Shown: one piece after another, positions 10,161-20,799 of the stretch
How the letters are laid out: every line of letters starts with the position of its first letter
How positions within the stretch are numbered: the stretch's first letter is position 1
Origin: Yponomeuta sedellus
Taxonomy: Eukaryota > Arthropoda > Insecta > Lepidoptera > Yponomeutidae
DNA: 64,000 nt
NCBI GenBank assembly: GCA_934045075.1
Contig: OW203734.1
Span: 17,775,680 to 17,839,679 of the forward strand
Direction of reading: 5' to 3'
The notes under the pieces: generated by a model
What the model was told of the DNA's origin: nothing
The model's input: only the letters and a program-made list of their open reading frames with translations
Database searches by the model: none
Program-made: the position numbers and the translations under genes

Positions 10161-10775
10161 CGTAGAATATAAATATGTAGAAAAAACCGATTCTTCAATA
10201 TTGTTACAATGAGCAGTAACGAAACTGTAAGATACTGAAAAAAAAATGTATCGGAACAAAAAACAACAAAAATACCCTTTCACTGAAGAAGAGTGTGTGT
10301 ATTCTACAGAACTCCCTATCTCTCTAAAACTGATCAGTCAACGAACTAACAATAGTTCGTCAATAACCTTACCGTACTGGCTCACAGTCGTAAAGGTATT
10401 GTAACGTCGTATTTTTATATGTAAAGTCTTTTGGGTGTGTTGGGAATAGCCCTTCGCTTGCACTGTTCACATCACTAGATGTTGTACACGATAGCGAACA
10501 CGGAAACTGCCAATTACCGATAATGATAATGACAAAAAAGTCTTTTTATTGCTCGTAAGCCCTATGACTAAAGTAAAGTTGACTTTGCTAAAATTACTTG
10601 CCGTTTAGAAATAAACAAATCATTTTTTACCGTACACTAATTATAGACTCTGACTATGCCGAGGAAAGCTCGTAATTTTTTTTATTGTATTGTTAAAAAG
10701 TCGTAAACTTTAGAGATATTCCAAATATCACGACACGTCGATACAGTCTAACCGATTTACTATAAAAAAAATTGA

Positions 10776-10935
10776 CAAGTGTTTCAAAATATGTTTACCA
10801 CAATACTGTGTTTTATGATGGGTAAGACCTAGATACGGTTTAGACATGGTCTGTATTTAGACACTCGAAAACTCTTCTTTAGCAAATATAGCTTAAATAT
10901 GCTTGTATTGTGGTAAACATATTATGAAACACTTG
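10776..10935. mobile_element. MITE with 30 bp TIRs
   Basis: CAAGTGTTTCAAAATATGTT at 10776 is matched in reverse complement by AACATATTATGAAACACTTG at 10916-10935; the TIRs run ~30 bp with one mismatch. The inside is non-coding. The target duplication is not clear, so I give no superfamily. Confidence 0.65.
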
Positions 10936-11099
10936 CTTAACACCTGTCTAAAGTTTTTGTAGTAAGACGGTGAATGTTTATTCATCATCTTACTAACCAC
11001 GAACTGGCAAACGCAGCGTATGACGCACCGGATCGCTGGAGCGGCGATTTGAGGCAGATTGCTGGCAGTGGCTGGATGAGGATGGCCAAGGAGATTTAT

Positions 11100-11285
11100 T
11101 ATGATGTATTAGATTTAAGAGGACTTGAGAAAAGATGGTCAGAGTGGAGTTTTTTTTCCCGCTGCCTTTTTCTCCACTACATTACGACCCGACGGCGGCG
11201 GCTTTCACTTTCATGTTACATTGTACTTTGACATTCAGCAAACAGAATGTAAATTCTTTGCGTTGAAATAAATTGAATTGAATTG
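11100..11285 (+). repeat. LINE-F, extreme 3' end
   Basis: ATTTAAGAGGACTTGAGAAA, the CCGCTGCC/CTCCACTAC stretch and AAATAAATTGAATTGAATTG match the last ~185 bp of LINE-F. No coding sequence. Confidence 0.8.
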
Positions 11286-11499
11286 GAGCTGTCTAATAGA
11301 ACAAGTAAAACATAGTGGTTGCTTCCAGAAGATTGATACTCAGATATACTAGTAGATGGAGTGAGTACTAGGTTACAAGTAAAGTGACAGACAATTAGTA
11401 AACGCTTTGAGTTTAGAAAACAGTTTTTGAGTCCCTTGGCATGTTATTGTACCTTAATTAGATTTTTAAGATCATAAATTCCACCATCTCACTAAATAT

Positions 11500-11695
11500 T
11501 ATAACTTAGGCAAAAGTTTTTGAGTGTCTATGTTTGTTACTTCTTCACGTCTAAACGGCTTCAGCGATTTTAATAAAGTTTAGTATGGAGTTAGCTGACA
11601 CCCTGGATTAACGCATAGGCTACGTTCTACTGCGGGAAAATATCTTATTTCCATGGGAATATCGATAAACCGCGTGGCACAGCTAGTATAGTATT
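11500..11695 (+). repeat. Helitron-like dispersed repeat
   Basis: CACGTCTAAACGGCTTCAGC, GAGTTAGCTGACACCCTGGA, CATAGGCTACGTTCTACTGC and a terminal CACAGCTAGTATAG. The same unit, in both orientations, appears near 26405, 52490, 53862 and 54995. The CTAG end fits non-autonomous Helitrons of Lepidoptera; I cannot see a replicase. Confidence 0.5.
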
Positions 11696-11879
11696 TTTTT
11701 TTATGCCACACCTGGCAATAAAGTGGCTTTATAAGCCGCTTTCTGGCCAAGTGTAGACATAATAAGATGTACACAACACGGGAGGTAATAAAGAAAGCTC
11801 TCGATCGCATATTTACGTCCCTCGCTTGCAGCTCGGGCCGCAAACTTCTGCGATCTCGGCCTTTCTTTGTATTACCACC

Positions 11880-12480
11880 CTAGTTGTGTAATGTACTATT
11901 ATATATAACACTCTCTGTCATTTAGTTTTAGAAGAGCATTTTGACATAAACATAAAACCAAACAACAGAACACATTAGAAAAAAAGGAATAAGCAGTTAT
12001 TTTGTTCGTCACCTATGTCACCTGGACCACACTAATGAACCTCTCAACCACTGATACATCGAAATCAGATAGGTAACACACACACGCACAGTCATAAACA
12101 CACACACACACACACAAATATGCACGCACACACCCACCCACACAGACATACATACACACTTTATACTAATGGCTTTATTTATACACTACAAAATAATCTG
12201 CGGAGGAGATTTTATAAGGTAAAAACGTAACCACAGATTAAATAAAAGGGAGTGCTTTAAAGGAATCAAGTTTTAATAGACATCTTAAAATCATAACTAT
12301 TATTAAAGAGTTTTTAAGCGCTGAACCCAAATAAGTTTCGTACGCCATTAAAATACAAGATTACGTAAAGCCTATGTTTTTCAGCCACTTCGTTTCCACT
12401 TATACCCGCTCTCGTTAATTGTTATTCATGAAAGGGTTAGATTTCACGGCTCGATAACAACAAAGTAGCTACCGTCAAAT
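11880..12480. other. No gene; AC-rich microsatellite region
   Basis: Holds an interrupted (AC)n tract at about 12075-12155 and otherwise AT-rich unassigned sequence. Confidence 0.5.
12075..12155. repeat. (AC)n microsatellite, interrupted
   Basis: Runs of CACACA broken by CGCACAGTCATAAA and by CCCACCCA variants. Confidence 0.85.
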
Positions 12481-12891
12481 AATAATCGGATATGTATGCT
12501 CCCATTGCCCTCGCGCTCAAGTGTGGACAAAAACGACATTATTGTCGAGATGTTATCGCGTCTGGGGTGCAAGTCGACACAGGTACTGTAGCTAGCACAA
12601 GCGGCAAAAGCGACACATTTACTTTAAGCGGTAATCAATTAATTTATTGGACTGTACGCGCCACTTCAGTCAACCCGGGACCGCGGCAACTGTAATTGCA
12701 ACTGCAACCGTTAAACTCTTACTCTTAAACTAGAATAAATCCTGTATATTAAAAGCTAGTGAGTGAGTGTGCTTAGTGAGAGATTTTATTGAAATATTAG
12801 CCGGTTACAAAAGTTAGAAACGTCAGTGGTCTAATTAAATCTTGTCAGAGGCGGGAGTAGTATGGGTGTATTTAGATGGACTTACCCTGTA

Positions 12892-13133
12892 CAGTCTATT
12901 TTTTTTACTTGTCCAATTTAGTAAACAAGATTCTAACCTTAAAATTGAGATTAGATGCCTAAACTAGACATTTTCTCGCAAATTCATGAACAATCATGAA
13001 CTATGTTTATAAAATTGACAGCGAAGTAATTTAGGAGTATTCGAAGTTACTTAATTTATGGAAATATGGCAGTTTTGGACTAAAAAGTCACAGTTTAAGG
13101 GTAGAATCTTGACAAGTAAGAATAAATAGACTG
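12892..13133. mobile_element. TA-flanked MITE (Tc1/mariner-like), copy 1
   Basis: Begins CAGTCTATTTTTTTTACTTG and ends AAGTAAGAATAAATAGACTG (inverted), with TA on each side (12890-12891, 13134-13135). Inner parts match the copy at 17129-17469. It contains no transposase. TA duplication and TIR position suggest Tc1/mariner mobilisation. Confidence 0.75.
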
Positions 13134-13390
13134 TATGTATGCGGGTATATAAAAATAAAAAATCCTTAACCAGGCTGCAGAAAATATTGATATATTTATT
13201 TTCACTTTGGGTGAATGAACAGAAGAAATTAAACAAAATACTGTGTTACGTTTGTTAAAATCAAATATTTTCTTAGGCTAGTATTGTTAATTGTGTGGAA
13301 TTTGTAGTTTATTACGGTCGAAACATTTAATTGTTCAATAAATTAGTGAACACTGTAAGCTTGGGCAATTTAATAAATAAATATAATAAA

Positions 13391-13575
13391 ACTAGCTGAC
13401 CCAGCAAACTTCGTACCGCCTAACGGTCGATTCTTTATTTATTTTTATTTTTCCACCTTAAGAACCATCCTCGTACTTCAAGGAATGTTCTAAAAAAGAA
13501 TAGCGAAATCGGTTCAGTTGCTCTAGAGATTTGCGCTTACCAACACATTCAACGATTCATTTTTATATTATATAT
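13391..13575 (+). repeat. Helitron-like unit (CTAGCTGACCCAGC family)
   Basis: Lead entry for this family. Begins ACTAGCTGACCCAGCAAACT, contains AAGAACCATCCTCGTACTTC and TTGCGCTTACCAACACATTC, and ends in TATATTATATA. Read on the other strand it starts TC near the TATAAAAAT end and finishes CTAG after a stem-forming GGCGGTACGAAGTTCGCTG, as Helitron-type elements do. ~180 bp, non-coding. Confidence 0.6.
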
Positions 13576-13752
13576 AAAAAATAAAAAAATATGTTTGCTT
13601 GCTGGCTTCCGTGCATTCGTGCGTGTGTGTGCGTAAGTAACAGAAAAAATAAGTCACGTGTTGAAGTCAAGTGTTAGAGTTTATGGTCGGGTGACTTAGT
13701 TTTGTCTGTTACTTAAATCATCACTGAAAGGTAATGATTAGCCCTTGTGCAG

Positions 13753-14286
13753 ATGGTGCTTTTTTATGATGAAAGTGAAAAGTGAAATTGAAGTTTTTGC
13801 CCACAAATATGAAATAGGTTACTTGTGTCCTAAAAACTAAATTTAGCAAAAGGCCTTTGCTCAGCCTTAAGTCGTCCGCAAACAAGCTCCTAATTTTCAG
13901 CAAAACATTTACCCCCTTATTCATAATAGTCCGCTAGGTTAAAACAGCTGCTAAAGAGTGTTCTCTTTCATTCTGACTTAGGTCAATAGAAGAGGACAGA
14001 GTGAGAATAAGCATTGCTTAAAGTTAACAGACTATTATGAATAAGGGGGTTAGTGATCAAGGTATTAAGCGAGGTAGTACCTCGCTTCAAAACGAAGGTT
14101 ACATACATAATTTAATAACTTGATCACTAAATGTTTTGCTGAAAATTAGGAGCTTGTTTGCGGACGGCTTAAGGCTGAGCAAAGGCCTTTTGCTAAATTT
14201 AGTTTTTAGGACACAAGTAACCTATTTCATATTTGTGGGCAAAAACTTCAATTTCACTTTTCACTTTCATCATAAAATAGCACCAT
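13753..14286. mobile_element. Foldback element interrupted by a nested MITE
   Basis: 13753-13911 pairs with 14128-14286 (159 bp each, very few mismatches). After removing the nested MITE, pairing continues into the loop: TTAGTGATCAAG at 14050 against CTTGATCACTAA at 14119-14130. The inner loop holds a palindrome AAGCGAGGTA-G-TACCTCGCTT (14067-14087). Without the insert the element is about 393 bp. Confidence 0.8.
13912..14049. mobile_element. Nested MITE, TTA duplications (Harbinger-like)
   Basis: TIR CCCCCTTATTCATAATAGTC at the left and its exact reverse complement at 14030-14049, with TTA at 13909-13911 and 14050-14052. A 3 bp TWA duplication is typical of PIF/Harbinger elements. 138 bp, non-coding. 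Confidence 0.75.
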
Positions 14287-14710
14287 AAAAAAGTACGAGT
14301 CGTAAAGTGATATTGAAGTTTTGGCACAAGTGTCTATTTTTCAAGCTTCTGTCATCCAAACCCAGCTGTCATTAATCTGATTCAGGTTATTTTTCAGAGC
14401 TGGACGAGAACCGTAATAATTTTTATCAATCCTAATAGGACAAGGATATAAACCTCTTTGCATTTTTATGACAGGTGAAATTTGTCGCATAGTGCCCTAA
14501 GCCCGATACAGGGTTGCTAGGTGGGTAATTAAAATACTCGTTGGAAATTTCACTGAGTTAATTCGAAAAGCGAGCGTGAAATTATTTTAATTACTCCCTG
14601 TTTTATTCACGGAATTTATTTGTCGCTGAATAAACGTGACTTCTTTTTTTGTTGCAATCTGTCAGCCCATAATTGTAAACTTTGCTATAAACCTGTTTTT
14701 TTATTTTATT

Positions 14711-15064
14711 ACTAGCTGACCCAGCGAACATCGTACCGCCTGACAGTGGATTCATTTTTTTTTCTCCATGAGAACCATCCACGTCTTTCAAGGAATATTC
14801 TAAAAACGAATTAGCGAAATCCATTCAGCGGCTCTCGTGATTTGCGCTTACCAACACATTCAGCGATTAATTTTTATATTATAGACTAGTTGACCCAGCG
14901 AACTTCGTACCCCCTAAAAGTCGACTCTTAATTTTTTTCTCTCCGTAAGAACCATCCGCGTACTTCAAGGAATATACTAAAAAAGTAATTAGCAAAATCG
15001 GTTCAGCTGCTCTCGAGATTAGCACTTACCAACACATTAAGCGATTGATTTTTATATTATAGAT
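14711..15064 (+). repeat. Two Helitron-like units in tandem
   Basis: Units at 14711-14884 and 14885-15064 both begin with CTAG and TGACCCAGCGAAC and end in TTTTTATATTATAGA. Head-to-tail tandems of this unit also occur at 27584-27950. Confidence 0.65.
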
Positions 15065-15370
15065 ATTGTTCTTTTGACCGTGGACAGAAGTAGTGTGCCT
15101 TGGGGAAGCTTATATCCAGCAGTTAACAAATATAATAATAACCTCCACACACCACGACTGCTTATTGTCCTAAGTAGTTATGCATTGAACGGGTCTAATC
15201 GCGAATATACCCGTTTAATATATACTATGTATGAGTTTCGCGAATCATCAACAAGGTTCTTCAGCAATTCCTTTGCTATCACAGCTGTCCGCCTGTGAAA
15301 CGATCTTCTAGGATCTTCCGGGCCGTAAGATTTACACCGTCCGGTCCCTGCCAATACCTATTTAAGAGCG

Positions 15371-15677
15371 GAGTGCTTAGTGCGAGTTTGACAGATCCAA
15401 TCGAATAACTTTACTACCGCGTTAATCGAGCATTGAGTAGTGAGTATGAGTAAGTTAACCGTTCGAACTGGTAAAACGCTGTCACAGTACAACTCGCACT
15501 CGCGTTTATTTGTGTTTTGGCTGGTAAACGTGTTCACTTCTCAACGTAAACCATTACAACTCGCACTCAGCAATTTTAATTTCCATACTTGTCGCTAGGT
15601 GGCGCTTCCTCGATGCCATAGAAATATGAGTTTACGTTAACGCGATCGAGTAGTTAAAAAACTCGCACTAAGCACTC
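15371..15677. mobile_element. MITE with GAGTGCTTAGTGCGAGTTT ends
   Basis: The left end GAGTGCTTAGTGCGAGTTT is matched by AAACTCGCACTAAGCACTC at 15659-15677. Two internal ACAACTCGCACTC copies reuse the terminal word. The flanks AGAGCG and AGAGTG may be an imperfect target duplication. 307 bp, no coding frame. Confidence 0.75.
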
Positions 15678-15960
15678 AGAGTGCAAAACCACTATTTTTC
15701 CTTAATGTAAGTGGTTTTTTTTATTTGTGAAATCCCTTTCTAGTATTATGTAGGTATATTTTTCGTTCATGTCCTATGTTTTTTTATGTATGTTTATTTA
15801 TTTCATATTTATGTACCGTTTATGTATGTGTATCAACTATAAAATAATATGTTGTCTAATATTGTTTAGTTGTGCCAACTACCCGTCATTCAGTTACCGT
15901 TTCGTCTTTTCTTCTTCCGTCAATGGTTGTCTGGAAGAAATTACTTTTCGTAATAAGGCC
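15678..15960. other. No recognised feature
   Basis: T-rich sequence. A 97-codon frame crosses it but its end is a LINE 3' tail and its start low-complexity. Confidence 0.4.
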
Positions 15961-15964
15961 GCCA

Positions 15965-16050
15965 CTTGTACTGTACTGTTATTTTTAAGTGTCTTATGGA
16001 ATCCCTGGTGTATATGCAATAAAGAATATTCTACCTATCTATCATTAAGA
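15965..16050 (+). repeat. LINE-like 3' tail
   Basis: TACTGTACTGTTATTTTTAA, then GCAATAAAGAATATTCTACC and (TATC)n. A close copy is at 52785-52862. An AATAAA signal followed by a short tetranucleotide tail suggests a retroposon 3' end. Confidence 0.55.
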
Positions 16051-16164
16051 AATACTACTTAATGTCCTGGTCTCAAATTAGGATACCCTGTGCTATGGTT
16101 ACCAAAAAAGGTTAACAGAACTATAGAAATATACCCAGACAAAGGCTATATGCAATGTAGAGCG

Positions 16165-16240
16165 GCCCCCAGTGGGAATCGAACCTACAAGCTCCGGTAT
16201 GCTAATCAGACTTGATACCGCTAGACCAAGCAGGCAGTCA
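16165..16240 (-). repeat. tRNA-like SINE head
   Basis: On the minus strand TTGGTCTAGCGGTATCAAGT (A-box-like) and TAGGTTCGATTCCCACTGGG (B-box-like). The acceptor stem pairs at about five of seven positions and the anticodon stem poorly. Likely SINE-derived rather than functional. Confidence 0.5.
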
Positions 16241-16585
16241 ATAAAGGCTGATAGACTGGATTACGTTTTTAATACTGACTTTGTAAGGCCTTTTATAACA
16301 TATGTGAACTTCTATGACAAAAGCTTAATTAAAATTAGTTATATAAAAAACAATAAACGTAAGTTAATATGGGAGCCTGGGATCTAAAATTCAACGGATT
16401 TAGTCATTGCTTAAGACTTAAGCCTGAAAATGTTGGTGAATTTTTACTAACAATAATGGTAAAGGCTACCATTTTGACATCCTATAGCTAGTGACACTTT
16501 GTCGAAATAGGAATTTAAGTCAAAAGAAGTCAGAATAGCTTTCATCAAGACATTAGCGTCTTAATAGCGTCCATAAATAAACATA

Positions 16586-16782
16586 TAGTCTGTTAGCTTT
16601 TAGAATATACCTCGGGCTCTAGAGTAGGCTTCGGTTTTTGCCAGTTTTCACCGGTTTTGGTACTGATGATCGAGTTCCGATTTCGAAATTAAGTGTCATA
16701 TTAGTTCCGATATTTCTATTACACGAATATACCCGATTATATCCTATAGTAGCCGAGGTACATTCTAAAAGCTAACAGACTA
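16586..16782. mobile_element. MITE, TAGTCTGTTAGC family, copy 1
   Basis: TAGTCTGTTAGCTTTTAGAA at the left is matched by TTCTAAAAGCTAACAGACTA at the right, with TA on both sides (16584-16585, 16783-16784). A second, more worn copy in the opposite orientation is at 51157-51351. Non-coding. Confidence 0.75.
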
Positions 16783-17128
16783 TACCTACATAAGAGCGAA
16801 ACATAATACCCTTCTTAGAACGCTACAAATACTTGAAAAATAATAAATACATTCGCATTTTATGGCTTAAAAAGTACATAAGGCATGATATTCGATACCC
16901 AATTATTTTGCGGATAAATCTTATTCCCATGTTAATTGGTGATCGAATCATTAAGGTTATGTCGTTGTTAGTTCTCGATGCCCGCTACGGCCAACAATTA
17001 AGATAATTACTTATCGACATGATTCAGTAATCGGATAGCCCTAAAACACGCAAACAACAGAGAAAACATACAGAGAGAGCGCTCGTGGCCTAGGCAAACC
17101 GAGTGATTGGAAACAATCACTCGAGTTA

Positions 17129-17469
17129 CAGTCTATTTATTCTTACTTGTCCAATTTAGTAAACAAGATTCTAACCTTAAAATTGAGATTAGATGCCTAA
17201 ACTAGACATTTTTAAAAACCTATTTATTTAGCACGGGTTTTTTAAAAACCTATTTATTTAGCATTAAAAATAAAAATAGTGTAAACTAGACATTTTCTCG
17301 CAAATTCATGAACTATCATTAACTATGTTTATAAAATTGGCAGCGTGTTATCTAAAAGAGTGTTCCAAGTTACTTCATTTATGGAAATAGGACAGTTTTA
17401 GACTAAAAAGTCACAGTTTAAGGGTAGAATCTTGTTTACTAAATTGGACAAGTAAGAAAAATTAGACTG
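17129..17469. mobile_element. TA-flanked MITE, copy 2, inside SINE-A
   Basis: TIRs of over 50 bp: CAGTCTATTTATTCTTACTT left; rc of the right end CAGTCTAATTTTTCTTACTT. TA at 17127-17128 and 17470-17471. Joining the flanks restores the SINE-A word GAGTTAAGCAAC. It carries a further insertion (17213-17281). Confidence 0.85.
17213..17281 (+). mobile_element. Tail-only SINE-C insertion with 15 bp target duplication
   Basis: Flanked by TAAACTAGACATTTT at 17198-17212 and 17282-17296; the sister MITE at 12892-13133 has this word once and no insert. The insert holds AAAAACCTATTTATTTAGCA twice and ends in AAAAATAAAAATAG, like the end of SINE-C copies. The long duplication points to target-primed reverse transcription. 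Confidence 0.75.
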
Positions 17470-18149
17470 TAAGCAACAACAGGCGCGGTCAGGTGCAAGA
17501 TGGATGACCGTCGAGTGACTACCGCTAGTGGCATTTTTCCGAGCGCTTCCGTGCTTGGCAAGGCGCGGTTGGTGCCGACTGTCATGTAATAGCAGTCGTT
17601 AAGCCTTATGGGTGCCTTGATAACTTCAGCCAGTAAGGCCCGCCACTATCTTACAATCCTCCGTCAACCCGGACTTGGCCCCGCGGTTGAGTATGGCCTA
17701 ACCTTCACCTATGCCCCAGCAGTGGGAACATACAAGGATTGATATCGATCGATCGATCCAGAATATATTGCTTTAAGACTACCTACTGCGGTTCCCACAA
17801 TTTAACATCGGTTTTTTTTTTAAATAAAATAAGTTAAACTTTCGATAAATGTGGTCTGTGGTCTTCATACCCAATTTAATTACGGATGTTTCCAATATGT
17901 TTTCCTATACGTATTTTTTAATAAAGAAAAGTTAGGAGAAGAGTAGGACAGTTAGTATTTTTAGTGCCTCTCGATGCTTATAGTTATATATTAAGGGGTG
18001 TAATCGCGTTAATTTGTTTATCGCTATTAGTCCCGTTTAATATCAAACTATACCCCTATTATAAGTAATTCCAACGAGTACTTCAAAGTCAAAATCAACG
18101 TGAAAAGGTTTTTATTCAGTAAAAAAACATAATGTTTACTTAATGAACT

Positions 18150-18540
18150 TGGAATGCACTGCCACAGAAAATATGCGCTAGTCCCACAATTGTTACATTT
18201 AAGAAGCAGTTGAAAGAGCACTATTTATCTCTATCATAATTTTTAGCTATATATTTATTTATTATTTTCTATGAATTTTATTCATTTATATTTACAGGTA
18301 TTTAGTTTATGTAGTTTATTATTTCTGCTTAGGTTATTGCTAAGGGTTTTTGCAGTCTATGTAGTTTATTTTGTACACGTATAAAGACCCGTTTTTTACT
18401 GCTGCTCCGACTCTCCAAGGTTTGCTAGAAGAAATCTCTTACAGAGATAAGCTCGCCTTTGTACATGTTATTTGTTATGTAATGTCCTATTTAATGTTTC
18501 GTGTACAATAAACGTGTACAATAAACGTCAAAGCTGTTAG
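18150..18540 (+). pseudogene. LINE ORF2 C-terminus and 3' UTR, copy 1
   Basis: 18150-18239 encodes 29 residues and a stop, starting WNALPQKICASP and including TFKKQLKEHYLSLS, the W-N-L-P and FK..L ending typical of Jockey/CR1-group LINE proteins. The 3' UTR shares GTATAAAGACCCGTTTTTTA and TCTCTTACAGAGATAAGCTC with a copy at 26942-27195. Ends near GTGTACAATAAACG. 5'-truncated. Confidence 0.7.
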
Positions 18541-18556
18541 TTTCACAATTAATAGA

Positions 18557-18558
<2 letters not shown>

Positions 18559-18587
<29 letters not shown>

Positions 18588-18734
18588 CATACATACATAC
18601 ATACATACATACATACATACATACATACATACATACATACATACATACATACATACATACATACATACATACATACATACATACATACCTACATACATAC
18701 ATACATACATACATACATACATACATACATACAT
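18559..18734. repeat. (ACAT)n microsatellite, about 44 repeats
   Basis: Nearly pure ACAT array with one CCTACAT variant near 18688. On the minus strand it translates as (MYVC)n in open frames, which are not genes. It ends directly at the edge of the repeat at 18736. Confidence 0.95.
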
Positions 18735-18860
18735 AACCTCACGCCTGTATTCTAGAGGGGTAGGCAGAGTCCAGGGACTGCCACTTGCCACGATCCTGAC
18801 AGGTCACATTCGCTTCATCAACTTTCATAGTCATTGCATGAACGCACGCCGGTTCCGAGT
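18735..18860 (-). repeat. Repeat with ACAT-rich end, copy 2
   Basis: AACCTCACGCCTGTATTCTA, GGGGTAGGCAGAGTCCAGGG and GCCACTTGCCACGATCCTGA match 10075-10140. The microsatellite grows from its end. Confidence 0.6.
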
Positions 18861-18929
18861 ACTTTTTATCTTCCCCTTTGCTAATACATCCCCTATTTGG
18901 CCGATATAATAGATCACGTGGAGAAGACA

Positions 18930-19490
18930 CTAAGAGAGAAACTCCATATTTATTCTTTTCAAAACAGATTTTAACTTAATGGGCTTAAAAACTGCCCAAC
19001 GCTAACTACAGATGTCACCACTGTTGTGTGTATTATTGATTTGACAGTTCTCCATAGTATTTTTGTAAACAAATTAATTGTTGTGTGAATAATATCGTAC
19101 AATGACTCTTTGTGCAGCCGTTGATTGCAAAAATACGGGAATTAATTAATTCCCCAAGAAACCTAAAAGAGGAAAACTGAGAGAAAGCTTATCGTAGAAA
19201 AATTGGAAGGCTAGTACTTTGTCAAGCCTAGGTGCTGCCCATTTATAACCAGAATATTGCTATGGATGAATCACTACACAAAGTATTGAAGAAAACAGCT
19301 GTAGACTGTATATTTTTATTTATTTTCTAAAGCAAGACCAAACAACAAAATTTATACAATATGGCAGTTCTTAGGAACACTCAACGGTGCTGCCAACTAC
19401 AATGAGCTTTCAGCTTTTAACCTCATTAAGAGAGTTTTCAACTTAACGTTACATTACACTAGACTTATCGTCCTCGTTAACATAACTATA
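18930..19490. other. No recognised feature
   Basis: 19090-19190 gives a short frame after ATGACTCTTTGTGCAGCCGT reading C-A-A-V-D-C-K-N-T-G. This faintly recalls the start of THAP-type fingers in transposons, but it breaks soon and I do not assign it. Confidence 0.25.
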
Positions 19491-19491
19491 T

Positions 19492-19639
19492 ATAATTAAA
19501 ACTGTTTTTATACGGATTTATGCTCGTTTATTACATTTTTACATCCGGGACCACGGCACCTGAAAAAGTGCCGAAACGTTGGAAAATTGTAAAAATGTAA
19601 TAAACGAGCATAAATCCGTATAAAAACAGTTTTAATTAT
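19492..19639. repeat. Perfect 52 bp inverted repeat, 44 nt loop
   Basis: Arms 19492-19543 and 19588-19639 are exact reverse complements. The loop contains CCGGGACCACGGCACCTGAA and GTGCCGAAACGTTGG, a motif found elsewhere in the window. Confidence 0.9.
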
Positions 19640-19734
19640 GTCTACTGCTCGTGTTAACCTTAGAAAATACTATTACTATATATATTATATATTTGCTTTT
19701 ATTATATATAATATACTTTAATGCACTAAACCGT

Positions 19735-19900
19735 GCTAAAAACCTATTTAGTGGCTAAAATTCCACCCATACCGGGATTCGAACCCGCGACCTCTGGCTA
19801 TCCGTGCCAGCGCTCTTTCCAACTGAGCCAATGGGCGACTCACCGGCATCAGTGAAATTTCGAACCTCTTTACAATATTCTCTGTATTGTACGGATATTT
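19735..19900 (-). repeat. SINE-C copy
   Basis: Lead entry for SINE-C. On the minus strand a 5' part (GTACAATACAGAGAATATTG and GTTCGAAATTTCACTGATGC) precedes a tRNA-like segment with GCTCAGTTGGA..GAGC (D-arm), CTGGCACGGATAGCCAG (anticodon-like arm, five paired bases) and GGGTTCGAATCCCGG (T-arm). CATGGGT, AAATTTTTAGCC and AATAGGTTTTTA follow. The tRNA-like part is internal rather than at the 5' end, which is unusual for a SINE. Confidence 0.75.
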
Positions 19901-20580
19901 TACTTACTTCAGGTAAGAAGTCGAAGAGTTTAAGTACTAAGCTGAAACCTCTTAGTAACCTCTTAGCTTAAACCTCTTATTTCTTTCAGGTAAGAAGTCG
20001 AAGAGTTTAGGTAATAAGGAAATACTTCATAAAAGCTACACATAAAACCTCGTTTGACCATAAAGCCTCATAAAACAAAAATCTCACCACGGACTCGAGA
20101 CAAAAAAACCCGAACGATCTCTAGGAAATCCAATTCCCAACGGCGTCACAGCCTGGACCCAATTCCACATAGTTTAAATCGAATTTAAGACACCTTAAAC
20201 CCAATTCGCTCAAATGCGCCGCCTCCATAAAGCTGGGGATGCACTATATGCACCAACCGATCTCTGAATTAAGAATTCACGTATTAAACTCAAGTAATTC
20301 CAAAGTTAATAGAGCTTACTAAAACGTATCCACAAACCAAAGGTTGACTAGAGAAAAATACCACAGCATTAAGTACGTCTTTGTACCAATAAATAATACG
20401 TTTGTGTTAAGTTACGCATACTCTCTGCAAAAAACTTAATATAACAATTATGATTATTTGGAAGATAAATATGTATGTAAATAATGTTAACGGGACGATT
20501 ATGTCTAGTGTAGTGTTTTAACTTAACTTTAACTTTACGTTGAAAAGTCTGTAAATTAATTAATAACAGCCTTCTTTAAA

Positions 20581-20725
20581 AACCTATTTAGAGGCTAAAA
20601 ATTTCACCCATGCCGGGATTCGAATCCGCAACCTCTGGCTATCCGTGCCAGCGCTCTGCACGGATAGCCAGAGGTTGCGGGTTCGAATCCCGGCATGGGT
20701 GAAATTTTTAGCCTCTAAATAGGTT
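20581..20725. repeat. SINE-C snap-back palindrome, 9 nt loop
   Basis: Arms 20581-20648 and 20658-20725 (68 bp) are reverse complements with one mismatch, a T in the left arm at the B-box (GGATTCGAATCC against GGATTCGAACCC). The loop is CAGCGCTCT, part of the SINE itself. The tRNA-like half is therefore folded back on itself. Confidence 0.9.
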
Positions 20726-20799
20726 ATTAAATTTGTTCCTTAGCACGGGTTAGTGCATTAAAAATAAAAATAGTATAACAGCCTTCTTCTTTATCTAGT

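Larger units (their letters stand above)
17090..17745 (+). repeat. SINE-A split by a TA-flanked MITE
   Basis: The SINE starts AGCGCTCGTGGCCTAGGC (17090), breaks at 17128, resumes at AAGCAACAACAGGCGCGGTC (17471) and ends GGATTGATATCGATCGATCG. This copy shows the (TCGA)n 3' tail most clearly. Confidence 0.8.

Noticed and set aside
18559..18734. CRISPR array
   Set aside because: Uniform tetranucleotide repeats without spacers; a eukaryotic microsatellite.
18487..18791. (MYVC)n protein frames
   Set aside because: Pure translation of the (ACAT)n microsatellite.
19100..19190. THAP-like start after an ATG
   Set aside because: Only a few residues recall the C-x-C start and the frame breaks almost at once; too weak to call.
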